A stretch of 64,000 nucleotides of DNA, taken from Comamonas sp009360615 (GTDB taxonomy: Bacteria > Pseudomonadota > Gammaproteobacteria > Burkholderiales > Burkholderiaceae_C). Every line of letters begins with the position of its first letter. Positions within the stretch are counted from its first letter, which is position 1. Below are positions 46,804 to 55,617 of this stretch, one piece after another. The position numbers and the translations under genes are program-made. The stretch lies in NCBI RefSeq assembly GCF_035784015.1, contig NZ_JALKOW010000003.1. One strand, written 5' to 3'. The notes beneath the pieces are model-generated. The model worked only from the letters and a program-made list of their open reading frames with translations. It searched no databases and had not been told where the DNA came from.

Positions 46804-47112
46804 GTGCGAGACCCGGTGATAGAGACAATCCAAAGCAACCCCGCCTACCAGCAGCTGCGCCGCAAGCGCAATCGACTGGGTCTGGCGCTGACCGTTCTGA
46901 TGCTGGCCGTGTACTACGGCTATGTCGCGCTGATCGCATTCGACAAGGAGTTCCTGGCGCGGCCCATCGGCTCCGGCGTGACCACGCTGGGCATTCCCAT
47001 CGGCATGGGCGTCATCATTTTTTCCGTGATCATCACCGGCCTCTATGTGCGCCGCGCCAACAGCGAGTTTGATCAGCTCACCCGCGACATTCTCAAAGGC
47101 ATCAAGCAATGA
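46804..47112 (+). CDS. DUF485 membrane protein, ActP partner
   Basis: 102-residue protein with two helices (LGLALTVLMLAVYYGYVALIAF and LGIPIGMGVIIFSVIITGLYV) and a charged C-terminus, typical of DUF485/YjcH. GTG start with AGGAG 8 bases upstream. Its stop overlaps the actP start (ATGA), so the two are translationally coupled, as in E. coli yjcH-actP. Role in acetate transport is assumed from this constant pairing. Confidence 0.92.
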   Translation: MRDPVIETIQSNPAYQQLRRKRNRLGLALTVLMLAVYYGYVALIAFDKEFLARPIGSGVTTLGIPIGMGVIIFSVIITGLYVRRANSEFDQLTRDILKGIKQ

Positions 47113-48842
47113 AGCAGCGCATCTTTTCCCAATGGCTGGCGGGCGCAGCGGCGCTGGCCGCGACAGCCCCCGTGCTGGCCGCCGGCGGCGATGTCGGCAA
47201 TGCCGCCAAGCAGGCCACCAACTGGACGGCCATCATCATGTTCACCGCTTTCGTGGTGGGCACCCTGTGGATCACCAAGTGGGCGGCGGGTCGCACCAAG
47301 TCTGCGTCCGATTTCTACACCGCAGGCGGCGGCATCACCGGCTTCCAGAACGGTCTGGCGATTGCGGGCGACTACATGTCTGCCGCCTCGTTTCTCGGTA
47401 TCTCGGCCTCCGTCATGGCCAGCGGCTATGACGGTCTGATCTACTCCATCGGCTTTCTGGTCGGCTGGCCTCTGCTCACCTTTTTGCTAGCAGAACGCCT
47501 GCGCAATCTGGGCCGATTCACCTTTGCCGACGTGGCCGGCTACCGCTTTGCACAGACGCCGTTCCGCATCTTTGCCTCCTGCGGCACCCTGGTCGTGGTG
47601 GCCTTCTACCTGATTGCCCAGATGGTCGGCGCCGGTCAGCTCATCAAGCTGCTGTTCGGCCTGGACTACTGGATCGCCGTGGTGCTGGTGGGCGCGCTGA
47701 TGATGATCTATGTCCTGTTCGGCGGCATGACCGCCACCACCTGGGTGCAGATCATCAAGGCCTGCCTGCTGCTCGCAGGCGTGACCTTCATGGGCTTCAT
47801 GGTGCTGGCCAAGTACGGCTTCAGCCCCGAGGCACTGTTTGCCGATGGCGTGAAGGTGCGCACCCAGATCGCCGCCAATGGAGGTGCAGAGCCTTCCGTG
47901 GCGGAAAAGCTCGGTCTGGCCATCATGGGTCCGGGCGGCTTCATCAAGGATCCGATCTCCGCCATCAGTTTCGGCATGGCACTGATGTTCGGCACGCTGG
48001 GCCTGCCCCACATCCTGATGCGCTTCTTCACCGTGCCTGATGCCAAGGAAGCGCGCAAGAGCGTGTTCTGGGCCACGACCTGGATCGGCTACTTCTATGT
48101 GCTGATCTTCATCATCGGCTTTGGCGCCATCACCCTGGTGCTCACCAACCCGGAGATGGCGGACACCGCCAAGGGCGTGATCCACGGCGGTGCGGGCACG
48201 GCCAATATGGCGGCCGTTCTGGTGGCCAAGACCGTGGGCGGCGATGTGTTCTACGGCTTTATCTCTGCCGTTGCCTTTGCCACGATTCTGGCCGTGGTCG
48301 CAGGGCTGACCCTGTCCGGTGCCTCGGCCGTTTCGCACGACCTCTATGCCACCGTGATCAAGAAGGGCAAGGCCGACAGCGCCTCCGAACTCAAGGTCTC
48401 GCGCATCACCACGCTGTGCCTGGGCTTTGTGGCCGTGCTGCTGGGCATCGTGTTCGAAAAGCAGAACATCGCCTTCATGGTCTCGCTGGCCTTTGCCGTG
48501 GCGGCTTCCGCCAACTTCCCGCCGCTGCTGCTGTCGGTGCTGTGGAAGAACTGCACCACCAAGGGTGCCGTGATCGGCGGCTTCATGGGCCTGGTCTCCT
48601 CCGTGGGGCTGACCATTGTCTCGCCCTCGGTGTGGGAAGCGACTCTGGGCCACCCCGCCGGCTCGGCTTGGTTCCCCTATGCCTCGCCTGCGCTGTTCTC
48701 CATGGCCATCGGCTTCTTCGGCGTGTGGCTGTTTTCCGTGCTCGACAAGAGCGCGCAGGCCGCCAAGGAGCGCGCCGTGTTCCCCGCGCAGCAGGTGCGC
48801 TCGGAAACCGGCCTGGGTGCCGCAGGCGCATCGGGCCACTGA
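47109..48842 (+). CDS. actP: Cation/acetate symporter ActP
   Basis: 577-residue sodium:solute symporter. After a signal-like first helix (LAGAAALAATAPVLAAGG) the SSS core begins: TKSASDFYTAGGGITGFQNGLAIAGDYMSAASFLGISA, the hallmark Na+-site region, then DGLIYSIGFLVGWPLLTFLLAERLRNLGRFTFADVAGYRF. Later segments are FFTVPDAKEARKSVFWATTWIGYFY and ILAVVAGLTLSGASAVSHDLYATVIKKG. It takes up acetate and related short-chain acids. Coupled to DUF485 upstream; a hairpin follows the gene. Confidence 0.94.
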   Translation: MKQRIFSQWLAGAAALAATAPVLAAGGDVGNAAKQATNWTAIIMFTAFVVGTLWITKWAAGRTKSASDFYTAGGGITGFQNGLAIAGDYMSAASFLGISASVMASGYDGLIYSIGFLVGWPLLTFLLAERLRNLGRFTFADVAGYRFAQTPFRIFASCGTLVVVAFYLIAQMVGAGQLIKLLFGLDYWIAVVLVGALMMIYVLFGGMTATTWVQIIKACLLLAGVTFMGFMVLAKYGFSPEALFADGVKVRTQIAANGGAEPSVAEKLGLAIMGPGGFIKDPISAISFGMALMFGTLGLPHILMRFFTVPDAKEARKSVFWATTWIGYFYVLIFIIGFGAITLVLTNPEMADTAKGVIHGGAGTANMAAVLVAKTVGGDVFYGFISAVAFATILAVVAGLTLSGASAVSHDLYATVIKKGKADSASELKVSRITTLCLGFVAVLLGIVFEKQNIAFMVSLAFAVAASANFPPLLLSVLWKNCTTKGAVIGGFMGLVSSVGLTIVSPSVWEATLGHPAGSAWFPYASPALFSMAIGFFGVWLFSVLDKSAQAAKERAVFPAQQVRSETGLGAAGASGH

Positions 48843-48897
48843 TGATGTGAATGGCCCGGCGCCCCGCCGGGTCGCGCGAGCGAACCGACCTCACCTC

Positions 48898-48930
48898 GGC
48901 CCGCAGAGACCACCACGGTTTCTGCGGGCC
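48898..48930. terminator. Terminator between convergent actP and LysR genes
   Basis: GGCCCGCAGA and TCTGCGGGCC form a perfect 10-base stem around a 13-base loop, directly before the LysR gene's stop. The T content after it is low on plus. Confidence 0.65.
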
Positions 48931-48934
48931 TTGC

Positions 48935-49855
48935 TCATTCCACGTCCAGCCCGCCTGACTGCGCCAGCTCGAACAGCAGCTCGCGCGCCCACTGGTGCCC
49001 GGGAGAGCGATGGGTGCGCGCATGCCAGGCGGCCGTCTTGGTGAAGCCCGGAATCTCCAGCGGCGGCTCCAGTACCACCAGTCCCGAGTCGGGCTTGACC
49101 AGACGCCTGGGCACGACGGCAATCAGATCGCTGCTGCGCAGGATTTCGGGCAGCACCAGAAAGCTGGTCACGGACAGCGCCACGCGCCGCTTGCGGCCCA
49201 GGCGCTCCAGCGCCTCGTCCGTCACCCCGTGGAAACTGCCGCCTCCGTAAGACACCAGTGCATGCTCCAGCGCGCAAAAACGCGCCAGCGTCAGTCCGCG
49301 CCGGTGCGCATCGGGATGTCCGCTGCGCATCACGCAGACATAGCGTTCGTCGAACAGGCGACGCGCATGCAGATCGGGGGCCGTGCGTTCGGGCGTGACC
49401 AGCGCCAGGTCGATATCGCCGCGCTCCAGCCGCTCGTGCAGCGGCAGATGCTGGGCCGGCACCACGGCCACGCACAGCCCGGGCGCATGCTGGCGCAGCA
49501 CGGCCAGAAATGGCAGCACTACCGCCTGCAGCGCGTAATCCGTGGCAGCAATGCGCAGCGTCATGTGCGCCGTGGCCGGATCAAACGCCTGAGGGCGCAA
49601 CAAGGCCTCGGCATTGCACAGCAACTCCTTGAGCGGGCCGGCCAGGGCCAGCGCGCGCAACGTCGGGGCGATGCCGCGTTGCGTGCGCACGAACAAGGGG
49701 TCATCGAAGCTCTCGCGCAGCCGCATCAGCATGCCGCTGACCGCAGGCTGGGTCAGTGACAGACGCTCGGCGGCGCGCGTCACGCTGCGCTCGTCCAGCA
49801 GCGCATCCAGGGCCTTGAGCAGATTCAGGTCCAGGCTCTTGATATCAGCAGGCAT
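48935..49855 (-). CDS. LysR-family transcriptional regulator
   Basis: 306-residue regulator. The N-terminal helix-turn-helix is LDLNLLKALDALLDERSVTRAAERLSLTQPAVSGMLMRLRE, followed by DDPLFVRTQRGIAPTLRA and the periplasmic-binding-like effector domain (LRIAATDYALQAVVLPFL, GDIDLALVTPERTAPDL). The architecture resembles the NodD/LinR branch. The ATG at 49855 (MPADIKSLDLNLL) is used; the one at 49870 would overlap a palindrome likely to be its operator. It is divergent from an Old Yellow Enzyme, its likely target. Confidence 0.9.
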   Translation of the reverse strand: MPADIKSLDLNLLKALDALLDERSVTRAAERLSLTQPAVSGMLMRLRESFDDPLFVRTQRGIAPTLRALALAGPLKELLCNAEALLRPQAFDPATAHMTLRIAATDYALQAVVLPFLAVLRQHAPGLCVAVVPAQHLPLHERLERGDIDLALVTPERTAPDLHARRLFDERYVCVMRSGHPDAHRRGLTLARFCALEHALVSYGGGSFHGVTDEALERLGRKRRVALSVTSFLVLPEILRSSDLIAVVPRRLVKPDSGLVVLEPPLEIPGFTKTAAWHARTHRSPGHQWARELLFELAQSGGLDVE

Positions 49856-50213
49856 GATTTCATAAATCATAAATATCGATTGGATTTATTTCATCACAGA
49901 TCCCATCATCCCGGCATTACCCCGACACAAGCCCTGCATGCACCGCACACATTGGCCCGCCAGCTACCTGCCGGGCATCTCCGACAAGCCCCTCTCCGAG
50001 CCCTCCGGGCAGCGCCAGGGCGCTGGCGGTTCCCACGGCGGCTCCATAGGACTGTGGACGCCGCCTTCCGCCCCGCCAACCTTGATTTCTTGACGGCTGC
50101 CGGCACCTTCGCTCACGGCAAGGGATGAGCAGTGCCAGGCGCTACCCAACCGGTTGCGTCCTGCATTGCCGCAGGACGGCTGACTCATTTCATTCACACC
50201 ACCGATACTCCAA
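49856..50213. other. Divergent intergenic region LysR / flavin oxidoreductase
   Basis: 358 bases without a supported gene. The only clear structure is the ATAAAT/ATTTAT inverted repeat at 49869-49889. Open frames here lack protein-like composition. Confidence 0.6.
49869..49889. promoter_or_regulatory. Candidate LysR-type binding site
   Basis: ATAAAT and ATTTAT are exact inverted arms 9 bases apart, of the size expected for a LysR dimer (T-N11-A type). It sits 14 bases upstream of the LysR start and could also block its promoter. Confidence 0.45.
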
Positions 50214-51335
50214 ATGTCTGCACTCTTTACCCCTTTCACTCTCAAAAGCCTGACCCTGCGCAACCGCATCGCCATTCCGCCGATGTGCCAGTACAGCGCC
50301 GTGGACGGCCTCACCAATGACTGGCACCAGGTTCACTATGCCTCCATGGCACGCGGCGGCGCAGGACTGGTGATCGTCGAAGCCACGGGCGTGTCGCCCG
50401 AGGGCCGCATCTCGCCCGGTTGCACCGGTCTGTGGAACGACGCCCAGATCGAAGGCATGTCGCGCATTGCTGCCGGCATCAAGGCCGCAGGGGCCGTGCC
50501 CGGCATCCAGATCGGCCATGCCGGACGCAAGGCCAGCGCCAACAGGCCCTGGGAGGGCGACGACCATATTGCCGAAGGCGATGCCCGCGGCTGGCAGCCG
50601 ATTGCGCCATCGGCCATCGCCTTTGGCGGCGGCCTGCCGCGTGTTCCCCGCGCCATGACGCTGGAGGACATCACCCGCGTGCAGGCCGACTTTGTCGCGG
50701 CGGCGCGCCGCGCGCTTGCGGCCGGCTTCGAGTGGCTGGAGTTGCACTTTGCCCACGGCTATCTGGCGCAGAGCTTTTTCTCGCCCCACAGCAACCAGCG
50801 CGACGATGCCTATGGAGGCAGCTTCAGCAACCGCGCCCGCTTTCTGCTGGAGACCGTGGCCATGGTGCGCGAGGTCTGGCCCGAGCATCTGCCGCTGACC
50901 GCGCGCTTCGGTGTCATCGAGTACGACGGCCGCGACGAAGAAACGCTGGAGGAGTCGATTGCCGTCACGCGCCAGATGCGCGAACGCGGCCTGGACCTGC
51001 TCAACGTCAGCGTCAACTTCGTGATTCCCGATGTGAAGATCCCCTGGGGGACGCCGGCCTTCCTGGCACCGATCGCCCAGCGCGTAAGCCGCAGTGCCGG
51101 CCTGCCCGTGGCATCTGGCTGGGGCATGGACGACCCGCAGACTGCCGAGCGCATCGTGGCCGAGCGCCAGGTCGAACTGGTCATGATCGGGCGCGCCCAT
51201 CTGGCCAATCCGCATTACGCCTATCAGCTGGCGCAAAGCCTGGGCGTGGACCGCCCCGACTGGACGCTGCCCGCGCCTTATGCCCACTGGCTGGAGCGCT
51301 ATCGCGGCGCCGCCAGGCAGGTCACCGCGCAGTAA
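50214..51335 (+). CDS. NADH:flavin oxidoreductase, Old Yellow Enzyme (XenA/YqjM class)
   Basis: 373-residue FMN enzyme reducing activated alkenes or nitro compounds with NAD(P)H. C25 in IPPMCQYSA marks the XenA/YqjM thermophilic-like class; the substrate-binding His is in LHFAHGYLAQSFFSPHSNQRDDAYGGS; FMN-contacting segments are GIQIGHAGRKAS and SGWGMDDPQTAERIV...VMIGRAHLANP. The length is typical. The natural substrate is unknown; in the class it acts in detoxification of electrophiles. It is divergently arranged with a LysR regulator. Confidence 0.93.
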   Translation: MSALFTPFTLKSLTLRNRIAIPPMCQYSAVDGLTNDWHQVHYASMARGGAGLVIVEATGVSPEGRISPGCTGLWNDAQIEGMSRIAAGIKAAGAVPGIQIGHAGRKASANRPWEGDDHIAEGDARGWQPIAPSAIAFGGGLPRVPRAMTLEDITRVQADFVAAARRALAAGFEWLELHFAHGYLAQSFFSPHSNQRDDAYGGSFSNRARFLLETVAMVREVWPEHLPLTARFGVIEYDGRDEETLEESIAVTRQMRERGLDLLNVSVNFVIPDVKIPWGTPAFLAPIAQRVSRSAGLPVASGWGMDDPQTAERIVAERQVELVMIGRAHLANPHYAYQLAQSLGVDRPDWTLPAPYAHWLERYRGAARQVTAQ

Positions 51336-51369
51336 GAGAGTGAGCGGCAGGCCGGGCCCGAATCAGGCT

Positions 51370-52005
51370 TCAGCCCAGGCCGGACTCCACCTGGGCCGCC
51401 GCCTGCCATTGCGTATCGAACCAGGCATTGCCCTCCAGATAGCTGCGCAGCATGGGCAAGGCATCGAGTCCCCAGAAGACATGGCCGTCCACCACCCAGG
51501 CCGGCACGCCGAATACGCCGGCCTGCTGCGCCTGTTCGGTGTTGCCGCGCAGCCATTGCTTGACCTCGGCACTGTCCTCTTCCTGGCGCAGCTGCTCCTT
51601 GAGCTGCGCGCGCAGCGCCTGCAGGCGTTGCGCATCATTGGCCTCATGGCCGCCCTGCCAGACATGTTGCATCACGGCTTGCGCCACAAAGCGGTTGATG
51701 CGGCCTTCGCGTCCATGGGCCAGCGCCAGCCGCAGCAGCGGCAGCGGCTTGAACGGATGCCGGGCCGGCATCTGCAGCTCCACGCCCAGCGCCTGGCCCA
51801 GCCAGCTCACATGCCTGTAGGTCCACAGCCTCTTGGCCGGAATGCCGGCCGGGCCCGGGTTGGCATTGCCTTGCAGCAAGGCGCCCAGCAGCACCGGGCG
51901 ATAGTCCACGTGATAGCTGAGCCCTTGCAGCGCCTTGGGCATCTGCTCCAGCGCCAGCCACGCATAAGGCGACACAAAGTCCAGGTAACAGGTGATGTGC
52001 TTCAT
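51370..52005 (-). CDS. 2-hydroxychromene-2-carboxylate isomerase / DsbA-like protein
   Basis: 211-residue thioredoxin-fold protein of the HCCA isomerase (kappa-GST-like) family. The active-site loop is DFVSPYAWLAL with a Ser in place of the redox Cys pair; the cis-Pro loop is GVFGVPAWVVDG, and the family segment PVLLGALLQGNANPGP is present. In the family it isomerises hydroxychromene carboxylate in naphthalene degradation, but stand-alone copies in other contexts may bind glutathione for different reactions. It is the last gene of the minus-strand series, 22 bases after the DUF1289 gene. Confidence 0.85.
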   Translation of the reverse strand: MKHITCYLDFVSPYAWLALEQMPKALQGLSYHVDYRPVLLGALLQGNANPGPAGIPAKRLWTYRHVSWLGQALGVELQMPARHPFKPLPLLRLALAHGREGRINRFVAQAVMQHVWQGGHEANDAQRLQALRAQLKEQLRQEEDSAEVKQWLRGNTEQAQQAGVFGVPAWVVDGHVFWGLDALPMLRSYLEGNAWFDTQWQAAAQVESGLG

Positions 52006-52027
52006 GTCGACTCTCCTCTACGGGGGA

Positions 52028-52309
52028 TCAGATCTCGGCCTGGCGCGGGTCCTTGAGGCCGGCACGCTGCAGCAGCCGGCCCCAGATCTCCAGGCGCAGC
52101 TCGGCATCGCCCTTGGACCAGGCGCGAATCTCGTCAATGGTTCTGAAGCAGCCCTGGCAATGACTGCGGTCCTGCGTCATGCGGCAGACGTTGATGCAGG
52201 GCGAAGCCACGGGCTGGCCGGCCTCGGCCCAGACCAGGGCCACCTCGGCCTTGGCTGCCAGTTGCGCCAGCTGCTGAGCCTGCTGCTCCTGAAGAAGTTC
52301 CGTACTCAT
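52028..52309 (-). CDS. DUF1289 cysteine-rich protein
   Basis: 93 residues. The core is SPCINVCRMTQDRSHCQGCFRTIDEIRAWS with four cysteines in a C-x3-C...C-x2-C pattern, a probable metal or Fe-S site, the DUF1289 signature. An N-terminal coiled stretch (LLQEQQAQQLAQLAAKAEVAL) precedes it. The start at 52309 overlaps the ybaK stop (ATGA), indicating coupling. Function unknown. Confidence 0.88.
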   Translation of the reverse strand: MSTELLQEQQAQQLAQLAAKAEVALVWAEAGQPVASPCINVCRMTQDRSHCQGCFRTIDEIRAWSKGDAELRLEIWGRLLQRAGLKDPRQAEI

Positions 52310-52803
52310 GCCTGCTCCACCACGTCCGACCAGGGAGCGGCCGTCAGCGCCTGCAGCTGCGCGGGCGATGCGGCAAACACACCGTGCGGATGGCCTGCCG
52401 CGGCCCATACCGTCTCGAAGCGCTGCAGCTCGGCATCCATCAAGGTCACCACCTTGGTTACATGCGCCACGGGGCTGACGCCGCCAATCGAGAAACCGGT
52501 GCGGGACTTGACGAAGTCCGCATCGGCGCGGCCGACCCTGCCCACCAGCTGCGTCACTTTCTTTTCATCGACGCGCTTGTCGCCAGAGGTCACGACCAGC
52601 ACGGCAGCGTCGTCGCTTTTGCGCTTGAAGATGATGCTCTTGGCCACCTGGCCGACCAGAATGCCGAGCTGGTCTGCCGCCTCCTGGGCGGTACGCGCCG
52701 CGCCGTCCAGCATCTGCGGCGCATGAGGATGACCGGCATCGTGCAAAAAGCGGCTGACGCGCTGCACGCCTTCCGGCAGCGCATGAAGTTCTGACCCACA
52801 CAT
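52306..52803 (-). CDS. YbaK/EbsC-family aminoacyl-tRNA deacylase
   Basis: 165-residue editing-type domain that hydrolyses mischarged tRNA, for example Cys-tRNA(Pro) in YbaK. Core segments are QVAKSIIFKRKSDDAAVLVVTSGDKRVDEKKV, with the conserved Lys, then TGFSIGGVSPVAH and the closing AAAGHPHGVFAASPAQLQALT. The start at 52803 has an AGGA site about 8 bases upstream. A longer frame extending upstream is an artefact of fused frames. It overlaps the DUF1289 gene. Confidence 0.9.
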   Translation of the reverse strand: MCGSELHALPEGVQRVSRFLHDAGHPHAPQMLDGAARTAQEAADQLGILVGQVAKSIIFKRKSDDAAVLVVTSGDKRVDEKKVTQLVGRVGRADADFVKSRTGFSIGGVSPVAHVTKVVTLMDAELQRFETVWAAAGHPHGVFAASPAQLQALTAAPWSDVVEQA

Positions 52804-52849
52804 GATTGTTTCCTGAAAATCTCGCTGCCATCCGGCAGCGTCACGGCCC

Positions 52850-53392
52850 CTACTGTGCCAGCTTGAGCCTGAGCTGTGCCAGCTCCAGCTGCAAATCACG
52901 CAGGTCTCTCTGGACATAGGCAATATGGCTGGCACTGTTCTTGGCGTCACGCGCCTCGCGCAGCTCGTTTTTCTTGGCTTCGATGCGGCGCTCCAGCTCG
53001 CGCACCGACTGCCTGTCCTGATAGCGGTCGCGCGCCGGCGCATAGCCTTGCAGAAAAGCGGCCTCCAGCGGCGCCGGGCAATAGCCCGGCTGGAACTTGC
53101 GGCCTGCTTCCGCAAAGGACTTGCCGCTTTCGGGAGTGCAGAAATCCTGCAGGCCGCGCAACCAGCCCTGCTGATAGGCCCGCGCATCCATCTGCACGCC
53201 CTGGTCCTTGCAGACCTTGAAATGGCGCCTGGCGCGGGTGGAAAGGTCCAGCCTGCCGTCCATGGCATCGAGCTGGCCCAGATAGGCCCAGTCCGTGTCC
53301 CGGCATTCCTGGGCATCCATGCCGGCGCAGCCGCCCAGCAGCGCCGCAGCCGCCAGACACAGGGCCCGCGAAAAACGTGATCTTGCTTGCAT
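52850..53392 (-). CDS. DUF2799 lipoprotein
   Basis: 180-residue lipoprotein. The signal peptide MQARSRFSRALCLAAAALLGG leads to the lipidated C22. The mature part DWAYLGQLDAMDGR...GWLRGLQDFCTPESGKSFAEAGR...YCPAPLEAAFLQGY matches DUF2799, and the C-terminus (SVRELERRIEAKKNELREARD... LQLELAQLRLKLAQ) is a coiled coil. Location by analogy: outer-membrane inner leaflet. Function unknown. It lies between mvaB and ybaK on the same strand. Confidence 0.82.
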   Translation of the reverse strand: MQARSRFSRALCLAAAALLGGCAGMDAQECRDTDWAYLGQLDAMDGRLDLSTRARRHFKVCKDQGVQMDARAYQQGWLRGLQDFCTPESGKSFAEAGRKFQPGYCPAPLEAAFLQGYAPARDRYQDRQSVRELERRIEAKKNELREARDAKNSASHIAYVQRDLRDLQLELAQLRLKLAQ

Positions 53393-53439
53393 GGCGGCGA
53401 TGGTAACAATGCCCATGCCTGCCCGGACTGCGCCTGGCC

Positions 53440-54348
53440 TCAGCCCGCGCGCTTGGTCAGCAAGGCCTTGGCCACGCGCGACTGCGTGGGACGGCCCAGA
53501 TGCTCGCTGATGAACTGGCCCGCATCGATCAGCCTGTCGAGGTCGATGCCGGTCTCGATGCCCATGCCCTGCAACAGATAGACCACGTCTTCGGTGGCCA
53601 CATTGCCCGTGGCACCCTTGGCATAGGGACAGCCGCCCAATCCGGCGACCGATGACTGGAAGTTCCAGACCCCCAGGTCCAGCGCCGCCAGCGTGTTGCT
53701 CAGGGCCTGGCCGTAGGTATCGTGGAAATGGCCGGACACCTGGTCGATATCGAAGTGCGCCAGCGTGGCCTCCAGCGCCTTCTGCACCTTGACGGGCGTG
53801 CCCACGCCGATGGTGTCGGCCACGTCCACGCGCTGCACACCGATGCTCTTCATCAGTCCGGCCAGATAGCCCACCTTTTCGGGCGCGATCTCGCCCTCGT
53901 AGGGGCAGCCCACGGTGCAGCTCATGGCGCCGCGCACGGCAATGCCGGCCTCCAGGGCCGCCTGCACCACGGGCGCAAAGCGCTCGATGCTCTCGGCAAT
54001 CGAGCAGTTGATGTTGCGCTGGCTGAAGGCCTCGCTGGCCGCACCGAACACCACGATCTCGTCGGGCCTGCCAGCCAGCGCGGCCTCGAAGCCCTTGAGA
54101 TTCGGCGTCAGCACCGAATACCGCACCCCGGCTCTGCGCACTATGCCGGCCATGACTTCGGCGTTGTCCGCCATCTGCGGCACCCATTTGGGCGACACAT
54201 AGCTGGTGACCTCGATCTCCTTGAGGCCTGCGTCCTGCAGGCGCTGCACCAGCTCGATCTTGACGGCGGCAGGCACCGGCTGCTTTTCGTTCTGCAGGCC
54301 GTCGCGCGGGCCCACATCAATGATCCTGACGCGTGCGGGGTATTTCAT
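53440..54348 (-). CDS. mvaB: Hydroxymethylglutaryl-CoA lyase
   Basis: 302-residue TIM-barrel lyase splitting HMG-CoA into acetyl-CoA and acetoacetate, the last step of leucine degradation. Motifs are RIIDVGPRDGLQNEKQPV, with the catalytic Arg-Asp pair, EVTSYVSPKWVPQMAD, GAMSCTVGCPYEGEI, GHFHDTYGQAL with metal-binding His residues, and the active-site Cys loop SVAGLGGCPYAKGATGNVATED. The ATG at 54348 has AGGAG 6 bases upstream. It belongs with liuB, liuC and liuD upstream on the same strand. Confidence 0.95.
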   Translation of the reverse strand: MKYPARVRIIDVGPRDGLQNEKQPVPAAVKIELVQRLQDAGLKEIEVTSYVSPKWVPQMADNAEVMAGIVRRAGVRYSVLTPNLKGFEAALAGRPDEIVVFGAASEAFSQRNINCSIAESIERFAPVVQAALEAGIAVRGAMSCTVGCPYEGEIAPEKVGYLAGLMKSIGVQRVDVADTIGVGTPVKVQKALEATLAHFDIDQVSGHFHDTYGQALSNTLAALDLGVWNFQSSVAGLGGCPYAKGATGNVATEDVVYLLQGMGIETGIDLDRLIDAGQFISEHLGRPTQSRVAKALLTKRAG

Positions 54349-54400
54349 TTCGTTCTCCTGTCGCTTCATTACCTTAACCACTGAACAATCCCCCGTCGCA

Positions 54401-54515
54401 AGAGACGCCCAGCAAGGGCCTGGGCGGCCCCGCCGTCCCGCAGCTTTGGCATCGTCCCCCTTCCGCAGAGAAAGGGGGAAGCCGTTAAGCCGCCTAGGCG
54501 CAACGGCTCAGGGGG
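54401..54515 (-). repeat. Family A dispersed intergenic repeat, copy A4
   Basis: Inverted relative to A2/A3: begins AGAGACGCCCAGCAAGGGCC, carries CGTCCCCCTTCCGC and AGAAAGGGGGAAGC blocks, ends GGCTCAGGGGG. It fills the gap between the ghrA-like gene and mvaB and ends at the former's stop codon. Confidence 0.7.
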
Positions 54516-55439
54516 TTAATACCCTTTTCTCAGGTCGACCCGACCTGTGACGGGCTCGCCCCGGCTCAGGGCGGCGACCTTGCCCACGATCTGGGCAATG
54601 CTGTCCGCGGCCAGCGTGCGGGCCGAGGTATGGGGGGTGAGGATGATTCTGGACTGCTTCCAGAACGGGTGATTCTCGGGCAAGGGCTCCTCGCGGAACA
54701 CATCCAGCATGGCGCCGCTGACATGGCCGGACTCGATCTGCGCAATCAGGTCGGCATCGACCACATGGCCGCCGCGCCCCACGTTGATCACATAGGCCCC
54801 GGGCTGCAGCAGCGCCAGCGTGCGGGCGTTGATGATGTCGCGGGTCTCGTCGTGCAGGGGCAGCAGATTGACCAGAATGCGCGTCTCGGACAGAAAGCGG
54901 TCCAGGCTCTCCATGCCGCTGAAGCATTCGACGCCCTGCAGCTCGCGCGGCGAGCGGCTCCAGCCATTGACCTTGAAATCGAATACCGTCAGCGCCCTGG
55001 CCACGCGCTCGCCCATCTTGCCCAGGCCCATCACGCCCACGGGATAGTCCGCCCGCCTGGGGTTGCGCTGATGCTGCCACAGGCCTTGCGCCATATCGGC
55101 CTCGTACCGGTCGAGGCCGCGGAAGAAGCGGATCACGGCCTGGGCCACGTACTCAGCCATCTGCACGGCCATGCCTGCATCTTCGAGGCGGTAGACGGGC
55201 AGCGCGGAGGGAATGCGCAGCGGCAGCAAGGCATCCACGCCCGCGCCGATGTTGAACATGGCCTTCAGGCCGGCCGCCTGTTCGTCGAGGAACTGCTGGG
55301 GCGGGGCCCAGACCAGTGCATAGTCGGCCTGCGGCGCGCCCGGCTCCCAGATGGCAATCTCCGCGCCCGGCAGCGCGTCATGCAAACCTTTGAGCCAGGG
55401 CTCCGGCCGCGTATCGTCACAGCAAAATAAGACTTTCAT
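54516..55439 (-). CDS. Glyoxylate/hydroxypyruvate reductase A-like 2-hydroxyacid dehydrogenase
   Basis: 307-residue D-2-hydroxyacid dehydrogenase of the GhrA branch. The nucleotide fold is PVGVMGLGKMGERVARAL; catalytic residues are in the Arg loop NVGRGGHVVDADL, the Glu region FREEPLPENHPFW, and the His of ILTPHTSARTL. The N-terminal FCCDDTRPEPWLKGL and ALVWAPPQQFL match the branch. The start at 55439 (MKVLFCCDD) is used. It reduces glyoxylate or hydroxypyruvate. Lying inside the leucine cluster may be incidental. Confidence 0.88.
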   Translation of the reverse strand: MKVLFCCDDTRPEPWLKGLHDALPGAEIAIWEPGAPQADYALVWAPPQQFLDEQAAGLKAMFNIGAGVDALLPLRIPSALPVYRLEDAGMAVQMAEYVAQAVIRFFRGLDRYEADMAQGLWQHQRNPRRADYPVGVMGLGKMGERVARALTVFDFKVNGWSRSPRELQGVECFSGMESLDRFLSETRILVNLLPLHDETRDIINARTLALLQPGAYVINVGRGGHVVDADLIAQIESGHVSGAMLDVFREEPLPENHPFWKQSRIILTPHTSARTLAADSIAQIVGKVAALSRGEPVTGRVDLRKGY

Positions 55440-55504
55440 GGATGCCAAGCCTAACGCTTTGCCATGCTTTGTGCAGACGCGGATGGCCAATGGAACGCTA
55501 TCAA

Positions 55505-55570
55505 AAAAGAAGCTTCTTGCGCTTTACCTGACTTGATTTCATCATTGAAAGTGACTGAATTCATGGGTAG
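55505..55570. repeat. Family B repeat relic, copy B4
   Basis: AGAAGCTTCTTGCGCTTTA followed by TTGATTTCATCATTGAAAG and CTGAATTCATG resembles the centre and one end of the copy at 8030-8120. Much decayed. Confidence 0.4.
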
Positions 55571-55617
55571 TCCCGCGCAAGCCGCTCATTTTGTTAAACA
55601 GTTCAACCCTGGCCGGA

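Noticed and set aside
49880..50128. 82-codon plus-strand frame in the LysR/OYE gap
   Set aside because: High His/Pro/Arg, no ribosome site, no recognisable segment.
52306..53409. 367-codon minus-strand frame covering ybaK and part of the DUF2799 gene
   Set aside because: Only the 3' half is real (YbaK from 52803); the 5' half is another frame of the lipoprotein gene.
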